NCBI GenBank assembly: GCA_027619225.1
Contig: JAQCFW010000019.1
Location: 1 to 34,883, forward strand
Reading direction: 5' to 3'
Source: Bacteroidota bacterium
GTDB lineage: Bacteria; Bacteroidota; Bacteroidia; Flavobacteriales_D; Sanyastnellaceae
Length of the DNA stretch: 34,883 nucleotides
Every line of letters begins with the position of its first letter. Within the stretch, counting starts at the first letter, position 1. A model generated the notes under the pieces. It searched no databases and was not told where the DNA came from. It worked only from the letters and a program-made list of their open reading frames with translations. This document shows positions 29,592-34,883 of the stretch, piece by piece. The translations under genes were made by a program, and so were the position numbers.

Positions 29592-30449
29592 ATGAAATTT
29601 ATGCAACAAGTGAGAGGGATATTAATTCCAATAGGCGGAAATGAAGAAAACGAAAAAAGCCGGCTTGAGTTTATTGATGATGGAATTTTGTATCAAGTTG
29701 TAAAAGAGGCAGGTGGAATTAAAGCAAGTATTGTAATCATTCCTACGGCATCAAGTATTCCTATTGAAGTTGGAAATAATTATATAGAAGCATTTACTAC
29801 TTTAGGCTGTAAAAATATTTCTGTTCTTGATATTAGAAGTAAAGAAGATTCTGAAAAACAATCTTCAATAGATTTAATTAGAAATGCAGATTGTGTTATG
29901 TTTTCTGGAGGTAATCAATCAAACATCACCAATAAAATTGGTGGAACAACAATTCATAGAATCTTAGTAGATCGATACAAAAATGACGAAGGTTTTGTGA
30001 TTGCAGGCACAAGTGCTGGTGCTATGGCTATGACGAATGAAATGATTTCTGGCGGAAGCGCTTCTGAATCATTTTTTAAAGGGTCTGTCAGTATGTATAA
30101 AGGATTGGGCTTAATCTCTGAATTAATTATTGACACGCATTTTATTAAACGTGGTCGTTTTGGAAGACAATCTGAAGCTGTTGCGAAATTTCCAAATTTA
30201 ATTGGAATCGGATTGGCAGAGGATACCGGAATGATTATTAAAAATGGAAAAGAATGCACTGTAATTGGTTCTGGAACGGCAATTGTTTTTGACGGAAGTT
30301 CATTAACACATAATAACGAAGGGATTCTTGAAGAGGGTACACCAATGACTATAGCAAATCTAAAAGTTCATGTGTTGTCAAATGGTGATCAGTATGACAT
30401 CAAGAACAGACTTGTTACAGTATTGCCAATTAAGGCGCCTTTTATTTAG
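29592..30449 (+). CDS. cphB: Cyanophycinase
   Basis: Serine peptidase of family S51 that cleaves cyanophycin to beta-Asp-Arg dipeptides. The frame opens at ATG 29562, but the first ten residues (MKNSLFLIFK) are not like the family. ATGs at 29592 (used here, 285 aa) and 29601 lie closer to the conserved start GILIPIGGNEEN. Family motifs: ASIVIIPTASSIPIEVGNNY, DCVMFSGGNQSNITNKIGGT, the nucleophile elbow FVIAGTSAGAMAMT (Ser ~131) and IDTHFIKRGRFGRQ with GIGLAEDTGMII. No signal peptide is evident, so it acts intracellularly on stored granules. Divergent from cphA and followed by the isoaspartyl peptidase on the opposite strand (60-bp convergent gap). Confidence 0.95.
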   Translation: MKFMQQVRGILIPIGGNEENEKSRLEFIDDGILYQVVKEAGGIKASIVIIPTASSIPIEVGNNYIEAFTTLGCKNISVLDIRSKEDSEKQSSIDLIRNADCVMFSGGNQSNITNKIGGTTIHRILVDRYKNDEGFVIAGTSAGAMAMTNEMISGGSASESFFKGSVSMYKGLGLISELIIDTHFIKRGRFGRQSEAVAKFPNLIGIGLAEDTGMIIKNGKECTVIGSGTAIVFDGSSLTHNNEGILEEGTPMTIANLKVHVLSNGDQYDIKNRLVTVLPIKAPFI

Positions 30450-30509
30450 TTCTAAATACTCACTTTTTTGAATTCTTTGAATTCCTCGAATTCTACAGAA
30501 GTTATAACA

Positions 30510-31439
30510 CTATTTATAAATAGAAATTTCTTCTTTTCCGTTTGATGATTTAGTGGCTCTGTACATTCCTTCTGTATTAAAAGGCATCGCAACATTTCCT
30601 TTGGAATCAACTGCAATTAAACCTCCATCACCACCAATTTCGAGGATTCTTTTATGAATTACTTCGTTAGAAGCTTCCAATAAAGACATTTCTTTATGTT
30701 CAATTAAACACGCTACATCATATGCAACAACACCCCGTATAAAAAGCTCCCCACTACCCGTACAAGAAATGGCGCATGTTTTATTATTGGCATAATTTCC
30801 AGCTCCAATCATAGGACTATCTCCGACTCTTCCAAAACGCTTGTTTGTCATACCCCCTGTAGAAGTTGCTGCGGCAATATTTCCATCTATATCGCAAGCA
30901 ACAGCACCAACAGTGCCAAATTTACTGTCTTTTTTCTTTGCATGGTCAAGTTGAAAACTATCTGTGTCCTTAATTTCTAACCATTGCTTATGACGAAAAT
31001 CATCATAAAAATATGATGCAGGTTCAATAGTGAAATTATTCATTTTAGCAAATTGCATTGCTCCTTCTCCAGCTAAAAAAACATGCTCACTCTTTTTCAT
31101 AACCTCACAAGCTAATGAAATCGGATTTTTAATCCCAGAAATTAAACTAACAGCACCAGCATTTAAGCTATTACCGTCCATTATAGAAGCATCCATTTCA
31201 TGGGTTTCATCCGCAGTAAAAACGGCGCCTTTACCTGCATTAAATAAATGTGAATCTTCCAAAACGACAACCGCTTTTTCCACGGCATCAACTGAATTTC
31301 CACCGCCCTCTAAAACTGAATATCCTGCATCCAGAGCTTCTTTTAAAGCCGCTTTATATTGGTTTTCTAATTCATCTGTCATCATTCCTTTTACCAAAGT
31401 TCCTGCACCACCATGAATAGCAATTGAAAAAGTTTTCAT
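30510..31439 (-). CDS. iaaA: Isoaspartyl peptidase / plant-type L-asparaginase
   Basis: 309 aa Ntn-hydrolase. Splits beta-aspartyl dipeptides, completing cyanophycin breakdown to Asp and Arg. N-terminal FSIAIHGGAGTL, GGGNSVDAVEKAVVVLEDS and NAGKGAVFTADETHEMDASI; the autocleavage/catalytic Thr is T166 in KFGTVGAVACD; then TSTGGMTNKRFGRVGDSPMI and GAGNYANNKTCAISCTGSGE. All family motifs are present and there is no signal peptide. It forms, with cphA and cphB, a complete synthesis-and-mobilisation set. A TATTTTTG box (31460-31453) lies 13 bp upstream, beside the MITE-like element, so the promoter may involve that element. Confidence 0.94.
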   Translation of the reverse strand: MKTFSIAIHGGAGTLVKGMMTDELENQYKAALKEALDAGYSVLEGGGNSVDAVEKAVVVLEDSHLFNAGKGAVFTADETHEMDASIMDGNSLNAGAVSLISGIKNPISLACEVMKKSEHVFLAGEGAMQFAKMNNFTIEPASYFYDDFRHKQWLEIKDTDSFQLDHAKKKDSKFGTVGAVACDIDGNIAAATSTGGMTNKRFGRVGDSPMIGAGNYANNKTCAISCTGSGELFIRGVVAYDVACLIEHKEMSLLEASNEVIHKRILEIGGDGGLIAVDSKGNVAMPFNTEGMYRATKSSNGKEEISIYK

Positions 31440-31478
31440 CTATTTTTTTTTTCAAAAATACACTATATTTAAATTATC

Positions 31479-31628
31479 GGTTCTACCGCATTAAACTAAA
31501 ACCCACTGATTTTTGTCGTTTTTGATAAAAACTGAAAAACCTAAAGTTCTGTTTATTTGTGATTTAACTTTTTGAAGGAAGGGCGATTTTAGTAAAACCG
31601 TTTAAAAAATAATTAATGCGACAGAACT
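31479..31628. mobile_element. 150-bp MITE-like element
   Basis: Terminal inverted repeats GGTTCTACCGCATTAA (31479-31494) and TTAATGCGACAGAACT (31613-31628) match at about 13 of 16 positions, with no coding frame between. The right end is the inverse of the element end at 26667. No target duplication was recognised. Confidence 0.65.
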
Positions 31629-31656
31629 CATACATATGCCGTAGATAAAAATCTTG

Positions 31657-31682
31657 AGTCCTGCTTCGGCAGGACTTTTTCA
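31657..31682 (+). terminator. Intrinsic terminator hairpin
   Basis: Stem AGTCCTGC (31657-31664) and GCAGGACT (31669-31676) with a TTCG tetraloop, followed by a T-run on the plus strand; a weaker T-run on the other side means it may also end yhhN transcription (stop at 31685). Confidence 0.8.
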
Positions 31683-31684
31683 TT

Positions 31685-32368
31685 TTAAATAATTTTCTGC
31701 ACTACAAAACCTCTTAAAATTAAATACTGGGCTAGACAATAGAAAATCGTAATAAGGACACGATCGTACGGTATATTACCTACAAACTTAGAATAACCGA
31801 TTAGACTATCAGATAAAATAAAAGAAAATGCTCCAATAAGCGTAAAATTAAACGATTTAGAATTTACAAACTTATACCTGTTTACAGCTAAGATCCCCAT
31901 TAAACCAATAGTAAAAACATAAAATAATACAGGGGTTTTAAGTTCCGCCAAGCCAGGATACATCAAGCTATAAAAGCCAATAGCATAAAGGAAAAGTAGT
32001 AATTGAATTCCTTTTACCCACTTGTTAGTATTTAAAGAATTAAGTGAAGATTTGTAAAAATAGCTAGCATATAATATATGAGAAATTAAAAAGGAAGCCA
32101 ATCCTGCTACAAAGAAAAGTGTATGATATAGTTGTCCTAGTAGGAATATATCTCCTGCCCAAGAGAAGATAAAAGCTATTAAAATCAATTTATAAAAAGG
32201 TGATTCCTTTAGATACATTCTTGTAAAACAAATGATACTTAACATGATCAAAGGTTTGCAAATCAACTCTAAAAAACTGTATTGTATAGATAACTGAATT
32301 ACAACTATATCTACTATACATATTAACAGATAAAGTCTGGAGAAATTCTTAAATTTTAATGCTCTCAT
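31685..32368 (-). CDS. YhhN/TMEM86-family integral membrane protein (lysoplasmalogenase-like)
   Basis: 227 aa with about eight hydrophobic segments. Family features: a YLICIVDIVVIQLSI start, KPLIMLSIICFTRMYL (the KPL motif), FIFSWAGDIFLLG, GLASFLISHILYASYF (SH motif), FYVFTIGLMGILAVNRY, and the C-terminal ALSD-equivalent GAFSFILSDSLIGYSKFVGN. Bacterial YhhN relatives hydrolyse the vinyl-ether bond of lysoplasmalogens in some species, but in flavobacteria the substrate is unknown. The ATG at 32368 lies 30 bp downstream of a tiny zinc-ribbon frame inside repeat R2. Confidence 0.85.
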   Translation of the reverse strand: MRALKFKNFSRLYLLICIVDIVVIQLSIQYSFLELICKPLIMLSIICFTRMYLKESPFYKLILIAFIFSWAGDIFLLGQLYHTLFFVAGLASFLISHILYASYFYKSSLNSLNTNKWVKGIQLLLFLYAIGFYSLMYPGLAELKTPVLFYVFTIGLMGILAVNRYKFVNSKSFNFTLIGAFSFILSDSLIGYSKFVGNIPYDRVLITIFYCLAQYLILRGFVVQKII

Positions 32369-32398
32369 AAAAAGGTGTTATTTAGTCTAGTACGTTCC

Positions 32399-32503
32399 TT
32401 AACAAGGAAAATCAATACTCATGACTTCCTCCCTACAATTCGGACATTTTAGGTGTAAGTCGTCAGCATATGTTGGACAAAAGTTACAAATATTAATGGA
32501 CAC
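32399..32503 (-). CDS. Small zinc-ribbon-like ORF (34 aa, GTG start), uncertain
   Basis: A GTG eight bases after the R2-encoded stop opens MSINICNFCPTYADDLHLKC, continuing PNCREEVMSIDFPC. Two CxxC knuckles 12 residues apart resemble a rubredoxin-like or zinc-ribbon unit. In copy R1 the equivalent frame has only one CC pair and a different tail. It may be a micro-protein or the remains of a larger gene. No start-deciding ribosome binding site is visible. Confidence 0.35.
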   Translation of the reverse strand: MSINICNFCPTYADDLHLKCPNCREEVMSIDFPC

Positions 32504-32574
32504 TTTTTTCGTTAGAGTGTAACACTTAAACTTGTTCCGGGATTACTCACACTGCTCCCGCAGTGATCGTGATC
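32461..32574 (-). repeat. 114-bp direct repeat, copy R2
   Basis: Partner of 24184-24297. It encodes DHDHC, GSSVSNPGTSL.VTL and a TAA at 32512-32514, but the gene body upstream is replaced by hairpin-rich non-coding DNA. Contains the inverted repeat CACTGC-TCCC-GCAGTG. Confidence 0.85.
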
Positions 32575-32889
32575 GGTGAGTGGGGCTTACTCAACAAAAA
32601 AGAAGCCTTCGCTCTGCGAGCGATTTGGTCTTTTTTATACACTTTTTCTTACACAAGCTTCGCTTGTGACGACAGCGCATAAAAAAAGCCCGATACACTT
32701 TGTGTATCAGGCTTCTTTTTTTTTGTGACCTCCGGTGGTACAGGTTCGAACTTTTTAGAGGATTTGAAATCTCTTATATAAACAATCAATTTGCTGTTGA
32801 TTTCTTCAACTCCTGAAGAGATGGTTGAGGTGAGATGTAAGAAGACTAAATCTGCTTTTTCGACGGCTTTATTCAAAAGCAAAACACCA
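32575..32889. other. Hairpin-rich gap downstream of the DGR reverse transcriptase
   Basis: No convincing gene. Besides the terminator at 32681-32721 it holds a second hairpin, CACAAGC-GAA-GCTTGTG (32652-32668). An open frame at 32649-32882 runs straight through the terminator and is not believed. Confidence 0.6.
32681..32721 (-). terminator. Bidirectional intrinsic terminator after the RT gene
   Basis: Stem GCCCGATACAC (32688-32698) and GTGTATCAGGC (32702-32712) with one mismatch and a TTT loop, A-run on the left and T-run on the right. It ends minus-strand transcription from the DGR. Confidence 0.85.
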
Positions 32890-34095
32890 TTAATTAAATT
32901 TAACAGTAAATTTATTTATGTTTTGATCTACTGTAACGAAACGATACCACAGTCGTGAGAGGTATTTATTCAACATTCTTTCTCTTAATCTAAAGGTGGA
33001 GAAATGACGCATCAACCCCAAGTATGAATTCATCGTGCTTATAAATTGCTCGAAGTTTTCTTCACTCGGTGTGGAGTTATTTCTACAAATTGCCCTAATT
33101 ACAATGTTTTGAGCTTGTATCGATTCGTAAAACCCTGATTTGATACGGTTGCCAACATAAGTTCGTCCAGGTTTTATATACGTTCCTAAGAAAGGCACAC
33201 CATGTTTTACCTCCTGAAGATATATTTTCTTAGGATGAAGTGTAAGGCACAAATCTGATCTTAGAAAATGTTTTATTTTAGGTATTATCAATTTTAAATA
33301 TTCTTTGTCACGAGAAATCATATAAAAATCGTCAACATACCTACCATAAGCTCCAATACCTAAATCTTGTGTAACGAACATATCGAGAGAATGAAGGTAA
33401 AAGTTCGCGAAGACTTGGCTTGTGAGATTACCTATAGGAATACCACAAGTTTCTGGACTGTAAAATAAGCTTTTATCTGGTGGGAGTCCAACCCAATCAG
33501 ATGGAGCTCCCTTAACTACACATAAAGAAGTAGAGTCGTGCGTAACGATCATCGACACCAATCGCATCATCAATTCCTTATCTTTTTCTTTATAGTTTTC
33601 GAAAATAAGTTTCATAAGACGTCGATTAAGGATATCTCTATTTATATGCATAAAGAACCCTTTAACATCCAGTTTGAGCAGCCAAGCTTCTTTTGTGTAG
33701 TTGTCTGACACTCGCTCCATGTCTTCTCGTACACTTCTTATACCATAATGAGTACCTTTAGATACTCTACAGGCAAAACTATTTGGGTGAAAAAGAGTCT
33801 CAAAAATCGAGTTTAATTTATCTATTAAAAAATGATGAATAACTCTATCGCGGAAGTCAGCGGCAAAGACTTCTCTTCTAACGGGCTTGGTAACCACAAA
33901 GGCAATACTGCTAGATAATTTATACCTACCTGTAATTACATCATCATAAAGTTTAAATACATTTGACTCAAAATGTTTTTCAAATTCTAGAGAAGAATTT
34001 TTATTTCTTTTATTTTTTCGACAGTTAAAATAAGCCGTGAAAAGATCCTTCAACAACTCATCATCGGTGTCTTCATAAAATAAACTTAGTTGCAT
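32890..34095 (-). CDS. DGR reverse transcriptase
   Basis: 401 aa. Copies the template-repeat RNA into cDNA with adenine-specific errors. Motifs in order: N-terminal palm FEKHFESNVFKLYDDVITGR; FAADFRDRVIHHFLID (with HPNSFACRVSKGTHYG); motif A LLKLDVKGFFMHI (Asp ~153); the DGR/group-II-like motif GIPIGNLTSQVFANFYLHSL (218-237), where IGxxxSQ is a DGR hallmark; the catalytic GRYVDDFYMIS (YVDD 253-256); FLRSDLCLTLHPKKIYLQ and PFLGTYIKPG; then a C-terminal helical thumb. No maturase, protease or endonuclease domain is present, and the neighbours are Avd and a TR, so this is a DGR RT and not a group II intron or retron. The start ATG at 34095 lies 10 bp downstream of the TR terminator; translation has no visible Shine-Dalgarno. 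Confidence 0.95.
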   Translation of the reverse strand: MQLSLFYEDTDDELLKDLFTAYFNCRKNKRNKNSSLEFEKHFESNVFKLYDDVITGRYKLSSSIAFVVTKPVRREVFAADFRDRVIHHFLIDKLNSIFETLFHPNSFACRVSKGTHYGIRSVREDMERVSDNYTKEAWLLKLDVKGFFMHINRDILNRRLMKLIFENYKEKDKELMMRLVSMIVTHDSTSLCVVKGAPSDWVGLPPDKSLFYSPETCGIPIGNLTSQVFANFYLHSLDMFVTQDLGIGAYGRYVDDFYMISRDKEYLKLIIPKIKHFLRSDLCLTLHPKKIYLQEVKHGVPFLGTYIKPGRTYVGNRIKSGFYESIQAQNIVIRAICRNNSTPSEENFEQFISTMNSYLGLMRHFSTFRLRERMLNKYLSRLWYRFVTVDQNINKFTVKFN

Positions 34096-34105
34096 GTTTT
34101 ATAAT

Positions 34106-34131
34106 AAAAAGCCCCAACGGTTTGTTGGGGC
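34106..34131 (-). terminator. Intrinsic terminator between the TR and the RT gene
   Basis: Minus-strand stem GCCCCAAC (34131-34124) and GTTGGGGC (34118-34111), 5-nt loop, followed by TTTTT (34110-34106). It would end the TR RNA shortly after the template and leave RT expression to read-through. Confidence 0.85.
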
Positions 34132-34143
34132 TTACTCTTAATT

Positions 34144-34324
34144 CTATCCCGGACGCAACGAGCAGAAAAGCCGTTGTTTCGATTGTTGTTGTTTCGGTTG
34201 ACATTGTCGTTGTTGTTGTTCAGTTTACGTTTCCATGAGTTGGAACCAGACTCTGAAGCAGACCACCAGTTTCCGTTGTTTCCATTGTTGTTGAAACCAC
34301 CGGAGTAGCGGTAGCCGCCTGGCG
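34144..34324 (-). ncRNA. DGR template repeat (TR)
   Basis: Non-coding template read on the minus strand. In the frame of the target it spells GGYRYSGGFNNNGNNGNWWS, then ASESGSNSWKRKLNNNN, then DNVNRNNNNRNNGFSARCVRD: about 19 of 58 codons are AAC or AAT, the classic TR design in which adenine mutagenesis yields many residues without stop codons. It lies between avd (ends 34452) and the RT (starts 34095). It aligns with the 3' ends of both FISUMP genes (11887-12067 and 13261-13443). A TATTTTTG box (34333-34326) fitting TAnnTTTG lies directly in front. No exact-match VR occurs in the window. Confidence 0.93.
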
Positions 34325-34356
34325 ACAAAAATAACCGCACCCTCTAAATCACTTAG

Positions 34357-34378
34357 CTACAGATACGTTTATCTGCAG
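34357..34378 (-). other. Stem-loop 5' of the TR
   Basis: Minus-strand CTGCAGATA (34378-34370) pairs with TATCTGTAG (34365-34357) through nine pairs including one G-U, around a 4-nt loop AACG. It lies in the 111-bp avd-TR spacer and could be a structured handle of the TR RNA for RT/Avd. The rest of the spacer shows nothing. Confidence 0.55.
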
Positions 34379-34451
34379 CGGGATGCCGGATAAAAAATGC
34401 TCTCTCCTACAGACCTTAGCCGATAAGACTCACGCACGATTGATTGGAAAA

Positions 34452-34793
34452 TTACTTACTTACTTTATGCCAACCATTTAATTGCTTTGAAATGTTTTCA
34501 ACTATTTTATTTTGCCGTACAAAAGTCTTGATATCTATGACGTGAAGCTCATGCATTATTCTAATAGTGAGCCTAACAACCTCTATCTTTTCCTTAGCTA
34601 ATTGTAGAGTCTCTTTCTTATTCTCCATTGGTGCAGCTCTAAACACTATAATTAGCAAGTCTTTAACGTCACTACGCAGCTCTGCTCCTAAAGAATATTT
34701 ATAAAGCTTATCCATATCCTTTGAAGTCTCAAATACAAGCTTAGTGAGGTCATAACAGGATTTATAAACCGGAAGATCTAGATGAACGGACAT
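34452..34793 (-). CDS. avd: DGR accessory variability determinant (Avd), four-helix-bundle protein
   Basis: 113 aa, almost entirely helical, of the Avd/S23-like four-helix-bundle family. Helix 1 LPVYKSCYDLTKLVFETSKD (~7-26), helix 2 KYSLGAELRSDVKDLLIIVF (~32-51), helix 3 NKKETLQLAKEKIEVVRLTI (~58-77) with RIMHELHVI, helix 4 RQNKIVENISKQLNGWHKV. Avd forms a basic pentamer that binds the RT and the TR RNA and is required for retrohoming. The order Avd, TR, RT on one strand is the standard bacterial arrangement. Helices 2 and 3 carry K/R patches, as expected. The ATG at 34793 has no nearby TAnnTTTG box, so it may be transcribed from the presumed target gene to the right. Confidence 0.9.
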   Translation of the reverse strand: MSVHLDLPVYKSCYDLTKLVFETSKDMDKLYKYSLGAELRSDVKDLLIIVFRAAPMENKKETLQLAKEKIEVVRLTIRIMHELHVIDIKTFVRQNKIVENISKQLNGWHKVSK

Positions 34794-34827
34794 GTTGAAA
34801 AGTTAAGTTTTGAAAAAAATCACTCCC

Positions 34828-34883
34828 CGTGCTCACGCACGGCTCGTGATTTGCCAACGCGCGACTGCGTCGCTATAATTTAA
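34828..34883. other. DGR linker repeat (copy B) with tandem hairpins at the window edge
   Basis: CGCACGGCTCGTGATT (34836-34851) and CGCGACTGCGTC (34860-34871) repeat the linker found at 11825-11871 right after the FISUMP pseudogene. Hairpins: CGTGC-TCAC-GCACG (34828-34841) and GCGAC-TGC-GTCGC (34861-34873). By analogy the stop codon of a target gene should lie within a few tens of bases beyond the right edge. Confidence 0.6.

Noticed and set aside
32649-32882. 77-aa minus-strand open frame 7 bp after the RT stop
   Set aside because: Its last third is the terminator hairpin and poly-A/T run read as protein; the N-terminal part shows no recognised domain.
32890-34095. Reverse transcriptase as group II intron maturase or retron RT
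   Set aside because: No maturase or endonuclease domain, no intron RNA boundaries and no retron msr/msd-like inverted repeat next to it; the Avd and TR neighbours decide for a DGR.
34086-34340. 84-aa minus-strand open frame covering the TR
   Set aside because: It is the template repeat plus the terminator read as protein; the Asn-rich content is the TR design, and no gene start or full domain is present.

Overview
The window is low-GC DNA from a member of the Bacteroidota, most likely a marine member of the Flavobacteriia. The evidence is SusC/SusD pairs, type IX secretion (T9SS) C-terminal sorting domains, lipoproteins with short lipoboxes, and promoters of the TTTG / TAnnTTTG type. No rRNA, tRNA or CRISPR array was seen.

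Layout. 1-885: the 3' end of a CotH-kinase-type secreted protein. 891-11637 (minus strand): a laminarin-type beta-glucan utilisation locus with a GH3 glucosidase, a T9SS-sorted glycan-binding-like protein with a Kazal domain, SusC, SusD, a PKD lipoprotein and a GH16 endoglucanase. 11825-14766: two tandem FISUMP/C-type-lectin-fold genes whose 3' ends are variable-repeat-like; the first is a pseudogene and the second is intact. 15120-16298: rmuC. 16387-18217: an AbiE type IV toxin-antitoxin system whose toxin is frameshifted by a 13-bp tandem duplication. 18317-20351: Fe-S related genes (a diverged RicT/PSP1 paralogue, a lipA relic, an Nfu scaffold). 20486-20811: an insertion-element relic. 20817-24147: divergent katG (predicted lipoprotein) and oxyR. 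24184-32574: an 8.4-kb block bounded by 114-bp direct repeats. It carries a methyltransferase/D-Ala-D-Ala-ligase fusion and a complete cyanophycin module (cphA, cphB, isoaspartyl peptidase), the latter bracketed by inverted insertion-element ends, then a YhhN membrane protein. 32681-34873: a diversity-generating retroelement (DGR) core, in transcription order Avd, template repeat (TR), terminator, reverse transcriptase.

The main discovery is the DGR. Its TR encodes about 19 Asn (AAY) codons in 58 and aligns with the 3' ends of the two FISUMP genes 20 kb away, with mismatches concentrated at TR adenines. Those two genes also differ from the TR at non-adenine positions and share the same mutated codons. 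They therefore look like old, duplicated products of a related template rather than active targets. A linker motif found just after the pseudogene VR recurs upstream of Avd at the right window edge, which predicts that the cognate target gene lies immediately outside the window.

Other strong signals are the slippage-type frameshift in the AbiEii toxin, a promoter flanked by ~23-bp inverted repeats in front of abiEi, and the apparently mobile cyanophycin module.
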